Below, piece by piece: positions 1 to 9,643 of a stretch of DNA of 64,000 bases; positions within the stretch are counted from its first letter, which is position 1, and the number at the start of each line of letters is the position of its first letter. Both the position numbers and the translations under genes were made by a program. Source of the stretch: Mycocentrospora acerina (lineage: Eukaryota > Ascomycota > Dothideomycetes > Pleosporales); NCBI GenBank assembly GCA_022701365.1, contig JAKUHH010000184.1:62001-126000 (forward strand). Reading direction: 5' to 3'. The notes below the pieces were generated by a model. It was not told the origin of the DNA. It made no database searches and saw nothing but the letters and a program-made list of their open reading frames with translations.

Positions 1-1002
1 TGCCTTTTCAGCGGGCTCGTCATGGCGGCGCTTCTCGCCGGCGGGGGACGGGGGCTGGCTCCTGGTGGCTTCTTTGTTGAGGGTGTGGTCCGCGTGGCCG
101 TTGCTGGCTTCTGCGGCGGGGGTGGGGGTGTGGGGGTCGGCGGTGGCTGTGGTGGTGGTGGTGGTGGTGGTAGTGTTGGCAGTGGCAGCAGTGGCAGCAG
201 TGGCAGCAGCAGTGGCGGTAGCAGCAGCAGCAGTAGTGGCAGGCGCGGGGGTCGCCTCTCTCGGCGGCGGCTGCGGGGTGACGGGCTCGGGCTTGACGTC
301 GCTGGGCCGGGCCTTTGGCTTGGAGCCCTTCTTGCGGGCCCAGGGCTTCTCGCCGCGGGCCATGGCGGCCAGCAGGTCGACGTGGTCGTCGGGGCGGCAG
401 ACCTCGCAGTGGTAGGTGGCGTCCTCGGCGTCCCAGTGGGCGCCCTCGGTCAGGCCCAGGCACTTGACGTGCTGCCAGGCCTCGCACTGGTCGCAGCAGA
501 TCATCTGGCGGCCACGGATGTCGCGCTGGTCGCCGCACACGCAGCGGATGATGGCATCGTCCTCGCCGTCGTTGTCGCCCGACTGCGCAGAGCCGGCGCG
601 CGAGTCGTCGCGGGCGGGGGTCGCGGCCTTGGGCGGTGCGGGCGAGGGGGCCTGTGGCGGGGCGGGTGCCTGTGCCTGTGCCTGGGCCTTTTTGTCGGCG
701 GCCTTGCTCTTGGTCGTCTTTGGCTTGGGGGCGTGGGGCTCGTCGAGGACGTCTTGGGTCTTGGAGTGGTGGCCCTTGTTGGCGCGGCCGGAGCGGCGAA
801 TGTCTTCTGGGGGGTTGTCAGCGTGTTGTGTGTATATAGTGGTGTGTGTGTGTGTATGTTGGGGGGTGTGTATATCTGTGTATACATCTGTGTATACATC
901 TGTGTGTAGATGTACATCTGTGCATACATGTACATGTCCGTGTGGGTGCATGTGGCTGCCACGGGTGCTGGGCGCGTCAAGAGGAGTCTGCTTACCAGCC
1001 AT
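1..1002 (-). CDS. BYE1-like PHD-finger transcription regulator, 3' part cut by window edge
   Basis: The minus-strand frame reads MAEDIRRSGRANKGHHSKTQ, then an Ala/Pro/Lys linker and a complete C4HC3 PHD finger (C91, C93, C107, C110, H115, C118, C136, C139; W113 between C110 and H115), ending in the LLAAMARGEKPW stretch seen after the PHD of fungal Bye1 proteins. Family knowledge: Bye1 binds methylated H3K4 and RNA polymerase II; its TFIIS-like and SPOC domains would lie beyond the left edge. Exon 1 is only 7 nt (996-1002, ATGGCTG). The intron 807-995 has GTAAGC..CCCAG ends and is packed with TG/CA microsatellite. Exon 2 runs from 806 off the window. After the PHD comes a long Ala/Thr low-complexity tract (about 150-240 on + coordinates). 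The start rests on the splice join giving the conserved RRSGRA opening; no ATG in the same frame lies closer. Confidence 0.8.
   Translation of the reverse strand, partial: MAGKQTPLDAPSTRGSHMHPHGHVHVCTDVHLHTDVYTDVYTDIHTPQHTHTHTTIYTQHADNPPEDIRRSGRANKGHHSKTQDVLDEPHAPKPKTTKSKAADKKAQAQAQAPAPPQAPSPAPPKAATPARDDSRAGSAQSGDNDGEDDAIIRCVCGDQRDIRGRQMICCDQCEAWQHVKCLGLTEGAHWDAEDATYHCEVCRPDDHVDLLAAMARGEKPWARKKGSKPKARPSDVKPEPVTPQPPPREATPAPATTAAAATATAAATAATAATANTTTTTTTTTATADPHTPTPAAEASNGHADHTLNKEATRSQPPSPAGEKRRHDEPAEKA
807..995 (-). repeat. TG/CA microsatellite filling intron 1 of the PHD gene
   Basis: On the plus strand 838-955 is runs of TG, TATA and the unit TGTGTATACATC repeated. The repeat lies within the predicted first intron, between a 7-nt first exon and the body of the gene. 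Confidence 0.7.
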
Positions 1003-1805
1003 GTTGTGTGTATATATGCCTGTGGGTATATATGTGTACGCCGTAGGTGTGTGTGTACGCCCTAGGTGTATACGCCGTGTGTACGTCGTGTATACGTGTA
1101 TGCGTATGTGTTTGCGAGTCACGGAGGAAATGGGCTCAAGACAGACAAGAACGAGGCTTATGCTACGGGCTCAACGGCTTCAAACAATCTCTACACACGC
1201 GCCAACTCCAGCACCTTCTAACTAGAACACCAGCGCGCCAGGTCCCACCAGCACACGGGGCGATGCCGTCTGATGATGCGCTCGGGGCCGTCGCCGTCGC
1301 CGTCGCAGTGGCAATGGGCAATGCGCCGCCGCAGGCTTCCTCTCAGCCCGTCCAGCTCCAGGCAGCTGCTGCGCGGGCGCGCGTCGGGCACAGGCGCGTC
1401 AGTGCGTGTGCACACACACGCGAGACGGCGGGGCGGGGGAAGGGAGCGAGGCAGAGATGGAGATGGAGAGACGGAGAGAGACAGAGACAGAGACAGAGAA
1501 TCGGGTGCGTCGAATGGTCGTGTGTCGAGGGGAGTGAGGAGAAAGGACCGACAGCCGACATGGGCTTTTGCCGGCAGGATGCCTTCTTGGCGCCGCTAGT
1601 CGCTTTTGGGTCCTTTGCGCCCATTGCTCGCCTTCACCTGCGCTCGCGAGCTCATGTCCTTGCGTGTCCATACTCTTGACCTGCATGCTCACATGCAAAT
1701 GCCCATTCTCCCAATCACCCTCTCACACACTGATACACACACACCCAACCATATACATTGACCCGCCCTCGCGCATACGTAATAAATAAAAGATATAAAT
1801 ATACA
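1003..1805. promoter_or_regulatory. Divergent intergenic region between PHD gene and ZNF830-like gene
   Basis: Holds the start regions of two genes transcribed away from each other. It continues the TG microsatellite to about 1110, carries a GA-rich purine tract at about 1435-1500, and ends with a TA-rich stretch (about 1782-1803) just before the ATG at 1806. No supported ORF. Confidence 0.5.
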
Positions 1806-2624
1806 ATGGCCGACGTACGCTCCTTGCTTCGCCAGCAGCGCGCAGCCCGCCAGCAAGCCTCCAAACCCCCCAAGCCGTCGCCAGCCCCCTCTACAGCCCC
1901 CACATCCAAGAAGCGCAAGGCTGCAGATATTTCAGCAGAGGAAGAGCGGAAGCGCACGCGTACAGAAGAAGAGGCAGGTGTGCCCGCTGGCTTCTTCGAC
2001 CCTGGCGCCGAGCACCACCAGGAGGAAGAGGGCGACGACGACAACAACAACAACAAGACTGCTGCACAACCTGCAGGCAGCCATGCCCTTCCCCTGCTAC
2101 CACCACCGTCATCATCGACATCAGCAAATGCTGCAAAAGACGCCCCCCCGCCGCTCAACGCCGCCGACGCCGCCGATGAAGCAGAGCTCGACGCATTCCT
2201 CAACGAGATGAAAAAGGAGCGTCCACCACAGCCACAACCAACAACAACACGCCCCTCACACTACTCCAGCGCCGTAGTCGAGTCAGCCCCCATGACAGCC
2301 GCCGAAATCGCCGCCCAAACACGACAAGACCAGAATGCCCAGCGAGCATGCCTGGACGAGGAAGTCGAGGGCGAAAAGGAGGATGCTGCACGCGCTCTTG
2401 AAGACGAATTCGACCAAATGGACGGCCTGGAGGAGAGGGTCAAACGTCTGAGGGAACAGCGCGAGGCGGTCAGGTCCTTGTCTGGGCAGTACACTACTTC
2501 TACCGCTACCACTACCACTACACATGCAGAAGAGGGGAAGGAAGAAGAGATGAATGATTCGGATGACGATGATGATGACGACGATGATGAGGAATGGGAT
2601 GATTGGCAATTCAGACCCGCTTGA
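1806..2624 (+). CDS. ZNF830/CCDC16-family splicing-associated protein lacking the zinc finger
   Basis: 272 residues, single exon. It starts MADVRSLLRQQRAARQ, the family's usual first residues, and carries the SKKRKAADIS, GVPAGFFD, SAPMTAAEIAAQTR and EGEKEDAARALEDEFDQM blocks. It then has a predicted coiled coil (about 195-225) and a poly-Asp tail ending EEWDDWQFRPA. Family knowledge: metazoan ZNF830 is a nuclear protein linked to pre-mRNA splicing and genome stability. What is odd: fungal relatives normally carry an HPxAxY..C-x2-C..H C2H2 finger directly after RAAR; here a Pro-rich linker joins RAARQ to SKKRK and no Cys pair exists. No GT..AG intron can restore it. The ATG at 1806 is chosen over an in-frame ATG at 1758 because it gives the family start. 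Confidence 0.75.
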   Translation: MADVRSLLRQQRAARQQASKPPKPSPAPSTAPTSKKRKAADISAEEERKRTRTEEEAGVPAGFFDPGAEHHQEEEGDDDNNNNKTAAQPAGSHALPLLPPPSSSTSANAAKDAPPPLNAADAADEAELDAFLNEMKKERPPQPQPTTTRPSHYSSAVVESAPMTAAEIAAQTRQDQNAQRACLDEEVEGEKEDAARALEDEFDQMDGLEERVKRLREQREAVRSLSGQYTTSTATTTTTHAEEGKEEEMNDSDDDDDDDDDEEWDDWQFRPA

Positions 2625-3440
2625 CTTGATCTAGTATAGTTGGTGTTCTGTTTATTTAGTATTCCTTTTTTCTAAAATAAAAAAAAGTCGTCTTTGTTGG
2701 ATACCCAGACTGGCTTGTTAGCTGGAGAGTGTATATAGATGTGGTAGAATGGAGTAATTAGAGGGTAATTTTTATTTAATTTCTCACATGTTGTGGTGTC
2801 TGAACTTTGATGAAAGCTGGTAGGGTGATTGTTGAATCAATTAAGTAGAAGAGAATTATTGACGAGAACTGACAACAGAGGATAATTCAGTAAAATATGC
2901 TGTCGAGAGTCATTGAACAAGATAGGTATTAGAGAATAATCAAATAAAAATAGGCAGTAGGAAATCAATCAATGAAAATAGTCACCAGAAGATAGTAAAT
3001 AAAAGAGTGCTGTAGTAGAGTCCAATTATTATACAACAGTCCCTACGAAGAGTATTCAATGCAAAGGCCATATCCACAAACAAGGCATCCTTGCATTCCA
3101 AAAAAAACACCCCCCAGTCCATCCATACTCATGCGAATTAAATTCTTCACATGCCAAACACTACCCTGCAGGATGCACGCTGCATGTACCCATTGCACGA
3201 CCATGACATGGATGACGGCACTGGTGCCAAGCAAAGCCCGTCGAGGAAACGTCCAACGCTTCAGGCACGGCACAAGCTACGCCTGCCCTCACCCAACTCG
3301 ACACATACACACACACGCGCGACTGTACATGTACGGCTGTACACACGGCAGTAAATACAACACACGCAATAATTCACGACAGCACGCGACAGTTCAAGAC
3401 AACACACAATTACCCCCACCACATCCCATCTTATCCCATC
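2625..3440. other. Intergenic, AT-rich
   Basis: Terminator and promoter space between two plus-strand genes. 2640-3050 is AT-rich; 3290-3430 is CA-rich leader for the ArfGAP gene. No coding signal seen. Confidence 0.5.
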
Positions 3441-5544
3441 ATGTCGCGGCGGCCCAACCCTGCCGCTGACCGCGCAGAGCAGAACCGCACAACCCTCAAG
3501 AACCTCGTCAAGCTCGAGGGCAACAAGACATGTTCCGACTGCAAGCGCAATAAGCGTATGCTCTCTTTTCATTTATATTCCTATACACATTCACCACCTA
3601 TACACTTGTATATACACACCCATACACATATACCCATACATACACCTGTACACACACCTATACACATACACACATATGTACACACATACACATACGCCCA
3701 CACCCATACGCCCATACACCCATACACGTAGACCCATACACACAACCACACCCATACACACAACCACACCCATACACATACAACCACACCCATACACACA
3801 CAACCACACCCATACACATACATATACACCCACACATACACATACACATACGTGTATATGAATATGAATCAAAAACACCTACTAATACATCTTCTCTTTA
3901 GACCCCCGCTGGGCCAGCTGGAACCTCGGCGTCTTTGTCTGCATCCGCTGCTCAGGCATCCATCGCGGCATGGGCACCCACATCAGCCGCGTCAAGTCGG
4001 TCGACCTCGACACGTGGACCGACGAGCAGCTGCAGAGCGTGCTGAAATGGGGCAATGCCCGCGCAAACAAGTACTGGGAGGCCAAGCTGGCTCCTGGTCA
4101 CGTCCCCTCCGAGGCCAAGATTGAGAACTTTATTCGCACAAAGTACGAGAGCAAGCGTTGGGTCATGGATGGTCCGCTGCCAGACCCGGCTACCCTTGAT
4201 GTTGATGATGATGATTTGGTGAGTTGAATCAATCCATCCATTCATTTATTCATTCATAACCCTTGTAAACACGACAATACTACAACTCAGTCTATAACAA
4301 ACATCACAAACGCTTCAAACAATCCAAACACAACAACACTCCAACCCAATCTATAACAAACATCACAAACACAACAAATACTAATACTTCAACAGCCACT
4401 CAAAAAGGTCCAGGAAAAGGTCCAACTCGAACGCTCCACCTCGCAGCGCCTGGCTGGCGGCAGCGCCTCCAACCAACTTCCTCCCCCGCAAGCAAGACCC
4501 CAACCCGTCATCGACCTCTTTGGCGACGAGACCCCCGCCCCGACCCGACCGACCTCACAACCCCCCGTCGGAGCACGCTCAGCACCGCCAAAGGCAGAGC
4601 CCGCGCCCCCCAAACCCACAAACTCGGCCCTGCTAGGCATGGACTTTCTCGGAGGCTCGTCGCAACCCTCGCGCCCCGCAAGCACAGGTCCTGCTTCGGC
4701 CGCGCCCTCGCGACCAGACCTCAAGCAGTCCATCCTATCGCTCTACGCCTCCGCCCCAAAGCCCGCAGTGCAACAACAACATGCCCGACAAGAGTCATTT
4801 GGCAACCTCGCCTCTTCTCACGCGCAAACCTCGCCCCAGCAATCCTCCTTTGGCGGCATGAACGATGCTTTTAGCAGTCTTTCCTTTGCCGCTCAGCCCG
4901 CCCCCAAGCCCTCGCCATTTTCCGGCCTCGACAGCTTCTCGAGCGCAAGATCCCCGCCCGCAACAACATCCTCCTCGTCCAACATGTTTGGCGGTGGAGG
5001 AAACTTTTTCGACTCGAAACCAAAGTCGCCTCCCGTCGCGCAGAACAGGACTATGAGTCCATCGAGTGGCCTGGCAGACTTTTCCGCCTTTTCATCCCCT
5101 GCGCCATCAAAGCCCGCAACCTCAGCATCCAACATGAATGACCTGCTCGACTTGTCCATGCCCCCGCCATCAGCACCAAAACCTGCCTCCACGGCTGCAT
5201 ACAATCTCTCGCCCGCCGCTCCTACTCCTGCACCCGCGCAGAAACAAGCAAGCAATAACAACTTTTCCAACTTTTCCGGCATGGACGCTTGGGGCAGCAA
5301 CAGCAATGATGTGTGGGGCTCTTCTGCGCCCAGCCAACCCACCGCCCCAACTACCACTCACACCCAGACCGTTCACGCTGCACCAAAGAGTCCCGGCTGG
5401 GGCACCCCGGCTGTGGCTCAAGACGACGACTTTGGCGGCTGGAGTAGCGCTGCACCTGTGCAGACGAATACCGCACCCACGGCAGGGAATAAGAGTGGTG
5501 GATTTGGAGGAGGTGATGATTTGTTTTCGAATGTTTGGGAGTAG
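3441..5544 (+). CDS. ArfGAP (Age2/SMAP type) vesicle-traffic GTPase-activating protein
   Basis: Three exons (3441-3555, 3902-4218, 4396-5544) give 526 residues. The ArfGAP domain spans about 15-140, with zinc ligands C31, C34, C52, C55 and the arginine finger R60 in CSGIHRGMG, followed by NARANKYWEA and FIRTKYESKRW. The C-terminal two thirds is a Ser/Pro/Ala-rich disordered tail with DLFG-type and WG/NVW motifs (DVWGSS, LFSNVWE), typical for adaptor or clathrin contacts in this family. Family role: stimulates GTP hydrolysis on Arf at the trans-Golgi and endosomes. Intron 1 (346 nt) is long and repeat-filled, with branch TACTAATAC near 3880-3889; splicing it yields the expected NKHPRWASWNLG. 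Intron 2 (4219-4395) contains a duplicated sub-sequence. Confidence 0.92.
3556..3901 (+). repeat. CACACCCATA-type tandem repeats inside ArfGAP intron 1
   Basis: From about 3590 to 3850 the intron is CA/TA microsatellite that resolves at 3740-3820 into about four copies of an 18-20 bp unit containing CAACCACACCCATACACA. Splice signals GTATGC and TTTAG remain intact. Confidence 0.75.
4284..4375 (+). repeat. Two-copy direct repeat in ArfGAP intron 2
   Basis: TCTATAACAAACATCACAAA occurs near 4291 and again near 4351, about 60 bp apart, with similar flanking CAAACAC sequence. Confidence 0.6.
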
Positions 5545-6049
5545 ATTGTATAGTAGGAACGAGTAACAATGACGATTCTGTTGGTGTCTGAAACGATGAC
5601 GATGATTATGATGATGATGATGATGATGAAGTTTTTTTCTAACGAGTAGTGGTTTTTTGTAACATTTTAAAAATGAGGTTGAATTTTTAGTGATTCAACC
5701 TGATGAGTTGAGGGTTGAATAGTCGACTGCAATTAAAGTAAGTCGAGATGTAATGACCAAAGCAAACATGCACAAAATCAACATGAAAACAGCGTCTTGC
5801 TTGATTGATTGAAGAATTCGCTGAAATTATAATCCTCTCCGCATGTGGTCTCTCCTCCCCCCCCCCCAAAAAGAACGCTGCATTAAAAAAAACAGCAAAC
5901 ACCAACAAAAACACTCTCCCTACTTCTTCTCTTCCTCTTTCATCCACGTACACCTCTTCATCCACATCAACGTCCGCGTCCTATCTTACACACACACCCT
6001 CTGCCAAAAGGAACATTACCCCAAACGAAAGAAACAAAAAGAAAAGAGA
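5545..6049. other. Convergent intergenic region
   Basis: Lies between the 3' ends of the ArfGAP (+) and SNARE (-) genes. Contains GATGAT trinucleotide repeats (about 5594-5628) and a C9 run near 5858. No gene. Confidence 0.5.
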
Positions 6050-6626
6050 TCAAAAAATCAAATGATACACCCAATACAGCAGCACCACCCCTCCAAACAA
6101 CATGCCCGCCAACTTTAGCACCGCGACCTTATTCCCCGACGCGGCCATGCGCGTCAGCCTGCTTGCTGAACCGCGCAGCGATGTGCTGAGGGAGGAGAAT
6201 GTTTCGCTCTATACATGGAACATTGGACAATTAGCTTTTTGTAGTATATACATATATATTTAGAGTTTTTTTTTTTTGGGGGGGGGGGGAAGCGAAGGAG
6301 AGGGGAGGGGAGAGAAGGGGATGGCTTTTCTTGGATGGAAGGGAGAATGGAGGGGGAGAGAGGGAGAGAGAGAGAGAGAGAGACAGAAAGGGGGTATTAA
6401 AGTACCGTGTTATCTATAACATGCTGGTCGCGCGCGCTGTCGTAAATGTCGATTGTGACGCCGCGGAGGGCAGAGACTTTGGAGGCGAGGTCATCGAGGC
6501 GGTTGTTGTTTTGTCTGGTTTTTTGGTCGTGTTAGTATGGGTTGGGTTGGGTTGGTTTGGTTTGACTAGAGGATAGCATAGGGAGGTAGGAGAGATGTAC
6601 TGTTCTCGTTCGTAGGCTTGCGACAT
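6050..6626 (-). CDS. Sft1-like Golgi Qc-SNARE
   Basis: Three exons (6601-6626, 6406-6514, 6050-6208) give a 97-residue tail-anchored protein: MSQAYEREQQNNNRLDDLAS, a short SNARE helix with SALRGVTIDIYDSARDQ, then SLRGSASRLTRMAASGNK and a C-terminal membrane helix (KVAVLKLAGMLFGGVVLLYW). Length and layout match the short fungal Sft1/Bet1-type SNAREs that act in retrograde or intra-Golgi fusion. Assignment between Sft1 and Bet1 is by resemblance of the 'LRGVTIDIYD' zone to Sft1-like proteins and is not certain. Intron 2 (6515-6600) has branch ATACTAACAC and CCAG; intron 3 (6209-6405) begins GTACTT, ends TATAG and contains a homopolymer T/G stretch and a GA microsatellite. Each splice keeps frame. 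Confidence 0.82.
6255..6384. repeat. Poly-T/poly-G and GA microsatellite in SNARE intron
   Basis: A T run followed by a G run near 6266-6290, then a purine tract ending in (GA)n at about 6357-6384. All lie inside the third-exon-proximal intron. Confidence 0.7.
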
Positions 6627-7352
6627 TTTTGCTCTTTTTTCTATTCGGTTCGTTTCTTTTCGTTTCTTCGCTTTGTTTCTTGGTGGGTGTGGTAAGGTGT
6701 GGTTTGGCGAGGTAAAGATACCGTATTGTGTCGTGTCGTGTCGTGTCGTGGACTGGCTGCTTGGTCGTGCGTCGGCGTGCAGGCGGGCGGGCGGGCGGTA
6801 GGATACAAGGGAGGGTGGTCGCGAGGTTTACAAAAGACACTGCGTGTGGTTTCTAGTGCTCGAACTTTCGCGACGGCGTGGGTGGTTGGCGTTAATTAAG
6901 TTAGATTCGTATCTTGTTGTTCGTTGTCGAGTGGATGCGATGCGATGCGATGCGCTGCACGGCAGTACAATGCAGGTGTGACGTTGCGGTGCCAAGGGGT
7001 TTGATCCGCTGGACCCTGCGTTAATGGCTGGAGGCTAGCGGCGCGAGGCTGCAACGTGGGAAATGTGGGGATCGATGCATAGTCTGGTTTGTTGGTCTTG
7101 GACTGCTGGTCTTGGAGGGCTGGGTTAGGCTGGGTTGGGTTGGATTGGATTTGTAGGGATTGCGAGTTGAGAGTTGGATTTTGAGAAAAGAGGTGTTGTG
7201 GTTAACAAAAGTGGTTTGTAGACAAGGCTGCGATTTTTGCATTTTCTACTCTTCACTCGTTATTCTAGGTACAACATAATTGACAAACTCTTGAATGGAG
7301 AAAAATACACCAATCAATAACCAGTTTGATCTCGGATTCGGTACCCCGTAAA
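6627..7352. other. Spacer with pentanucleotide repeats, upstream of SNARE gene
   Basis: Contains (GTGTC)n at 6728-6750, (GGGC)n near 6783-6796 and (GATGC)n at 6934-6953, plus GGGTT-type repeats near 6539-6560 and 7120-7145. Overlapping short ORFs are repeat translations; no gene supported. Confidence 0.5.
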
Positions 7353-7567
7353 CCCCCCCCCCCCCCCCCCCCCCCCCCNNNNNNNNNNNNNNNNNNNNNN
7401 NNNNNNNNNNNNNNNNNNNNNNNNNNNNNNNNNNNNNNNNNNNNNNNNNNNNNNNNNNNNNNNNNNNNNNNNNNNNNNNNNNNNNNNNNNNNNNNNNNNN
7501 NNNNNNNNNNNNNNNNNNNNNNNNNNNNNNNNNNNNNNNNNNNNNNNNNNNNNCCCCCCCCCCCCCC
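7353..7567. other. Assembly gap (175 N) inside a poly-C tract
   Basis: 26 C precede N at 7379-7553 and 14 C follow. The true length and content are unknown, and the junction to the SIMPL gene side could be an assembly join. Confidence 0.95.
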
Positions 7568-7623
7568 TTACCAACGTTTGCTTGCACAACCCGCTGTTAC
7601 CAAACTTCCAAACACCTACCTAT

Positions 7624-8331
7624 CTAAGACTCAGTGTCCACCCTAAACTTCACCTCCAACCCCACCGAAACAGTCACATCCTCAAACTCAAACTTCATTT
7701 GCGTACTCTCCCTCGTAACAACCATTCTCTGCCCCTTGAATTGATGCAGCCCCGAACCATTAATCACATTCTTCCCAGTCTCTTTAATATGTACCGGCTT
7801 GACGCTATCCCTCCTGCCCTCCCCCACAAACACCTCTGCATAGTCTTGTGCTCGTAGGAGCGCGTCCTGTGCTGCGCGCTTCCGTGCCACGCTCTTCAAC
7901 TCAGTGGCCGTCTTGTCCGTCAGCCGCCAGTCAATATTCTGGATCTTGACATTTTCCAGGGCGGAAAACTGCGTCGCGAGCTTGTCTAGTACGGTAAAGT
8001 CGACAAACTTGATATGAAAGTCCGCAGTCGCAGAGTACTTTGTGTCATGCGTCTTTGTTTCCGCATGGTACTGTGTTTGACTGTTGGTAGAAAGGGAGCT
8101 CATGGTGTAATGGGAGATTGCGGCGTCGGCTTTGGTTAAGCCAGTGGATTTGTCTTGTGGACAATACGGCGTGATAGCATCACAGATGATGTTTGAAGTG
8201 GTGGTTACTAATGCAGAGGCTTCTGCAACAGTGATTTGATGCTGTGAGCTTGCTTGGAGGGTGAGGATGGCGCGTTCTGCTCCATGAATGGCTGTCCCAG
8301 CGCCGATGACGTCGATCTCAATGGGTGACAT
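7624..8331 (-). CDS. SIMPL-domain (DUF541) protein
   Basis: 235 residues, single exon. It opens MSPIEIDVIGAGTAIHGAER and shows the SIMPL pattern: N-terminal IDVIGxG strand, 'FHIKFVDFTVLDKLATQFSA', 'NVKIQNIDWRLTD', then 'RKRAAQDALLRAQDYAEVFV' and a C-terminal strand FEDVTVSVGLEVKF. The spacing of 'IQNIDWRLTD..ARKRAAQDALLRAQDYA' matches the bacterial YggE-type core. In bacteria the family is periplasmic or secreted and tied to oxidative stress; no signal peptide is seen here, so a cytosolic location is inferred. Function in fungi is not established. Length is close to the family norm. The gene stands alone, 57 bp from the assembly gap side. Confidence 0.75.
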   Translation of the reverse strand: MSPIEIDVIGAGTAIHGAERAILTLQASSQHQITVAEASALVTTTSNIICDAITPYCPQDKSTGLTKADAAISHYTMSSLSTNSQTQYHAETKTHDTKYSATADFHIKFVDFTVLDKLATQFSALENVKIQNIDWRLTDKTATELKSVARKRAAQDALLRAQDYAEVFVGEGRRDSVKPVHIKETGKNVINGSGLHQFKGQRMVVTRESTQMKFEFEDVTVSVGLEVKFRVDTES

Positions 8332-9549
8332 TTTTGTATGAATAGAATGATTGGATTGAAGGAGGAAGCTGCGATACTGAGCTGCCTCAAGTGCGGCTTA
8401 TATGTCTGGAACACCTTCTTGTCATGTGGCCATCAGGTATGGAGGCGGTTACCTTGGAGTATTGGAACGACATCATCGAAGGATTTTGCGCGGTACGGGT
8501 ATACATGTATTCTTTCCCACCAATAGAATGGCGAGAATTTGATGAAGCATTTCGGCCGCTTCGGATTTGACCGTCCTTTTGGGCACCTGAAGGTGGAGGT
8601 TTGATATTAGTGCTGACGATGAGGGTTGTACGTATCGCTCCCTTGCTGCGTTGAGATATTGGGAAACAAGCCGCGTTGCTGAACGTCTTACGTTTTACTC
8701 CGAATTTTTGAGATGTTGAAAAATTCAACATTGAAGCAGTGTTTAGTTTTGAACTAATTCAGTGCACATGCATCCTGGCATCTTTTGTTCAAGTTCAACC
8801 TCGATTCTGCATTCGTCGTCACTGTAGTCCTTGCCGAATCAGCACGTACCGAGTCCTCATTCCGTAGTCTATATATTCAAGAGCAGCCTGTAGCCCAATG
8901 CCATCGATGCCGGGGTATTAGTGTACCGAATGTGGAAAAGCAGTTATTAGCGGCAATCAACCCCATGACGTCATGGCATCTGACTTTTTGTAAATCGCGT
9001 GTCCTACACTAACATTACCCCATAAAACTCGAGCCATCTTTGTGCGATATGTTATTGATGCCCGGAGATCATTCCAATTTTGGTATAATGGTGACTCACT
9101 CTAGTCTGTTGGCCGTCATGGTCGTGAAAGCGCTTCTGTCGTTGGTTTTCGTTGTCGTCACCTTCCCCTGGGCCCCTCCATTCCGGTGAGGATAGGACTG
9201 GCGACCACCGCAAACACGTATCTGCCCCTAAACGTTTTGAACAGCTCGATTCAGCTCAATCCACCGTTGAAAGGTCCACACCATCTTATCAGTCCTGGGA
9301 TGGACCAGGATTGTCTTCGGCTGGAGCGCGTTTGGCGATTGGACCGAGGCCTAGCTCTGGAAAATATTTTCTGGTTGAACCACACACTCATGAAAGAATA
9401 CCCCACACCACTCGAAATCGGATATTGCTCACTATTGTCCTGTGGAAAGCTATCTAACAATATCTTTCAACGGTCGGTTGGTTAAATCTTATGAGATCAT
9501 ATACGTTTCAGGTGAGAACACCTTCATCGAGTAAACCACAGCTCCAACA
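8332..9549. other. Intergenic, no gene recognised
   Basis: Several overlapping ORFs under 115 codons, none with domain signals or splice-consistent extension. Upstream region of the SIMPL gene at its left end. Confidence 0.45.
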
Positions 9550-9643
9550 TCCGAAATAGTATAGTGGCTAGTATACCCCGCTCTCATCTGATTCACATCA
9601 GAGCAGCGCCGGGGAGACCGGGGTTCAATTCCCCGTTTCGGAA
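9550..9643 (+). tRNA. tRNA-Glu (anticodon CTC) with a 22-nt intron
   Basis: Acceptor arms TCCGAAA (9550-9556) and TTTCGGA (9636-9642) pair fully, with discriminator A9643. The anticodon stem is CCCCG (9576-9580) with CGGGG (9610-9614); loop C-T-CTC-A..C gives anticodon CTC. The T arm is CGGGG-TTCAATT-CCCCG (9619-9635). Removing 9587-9608, at the canonical position after base 37, restores a 7-nt loop; the intron can pair with itself (CTGAT/ATCAG). A mature length of 72 nt is normal. Confidence 0.93.

Noticed and set aside
22..909. 295-codon plus-strand ORF over the PHD gene
   Set aside because: Gly/Val/Leu-rich antisense shadow of a GC-rich gene and microsatellite; the minus frame carries a perfect PHD finger.
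841..1110. Telomere-like TG-rich tract
   Set aside because: Simple TG/TATA microsatellite, no TTAGGG units, and it lies in an intron with genes on both sides.
3590..3850. CRISPR-like direct repeats
   Set aside because: Units are 18-20 bp microsatellite without unique spacers, in a eukaryotic intron.
3581..3878. Overlapping minus ORFs of Val/Cys/Tyr repeats
   Set aside because: Translations of the CA/TA intron repeat in three frames.
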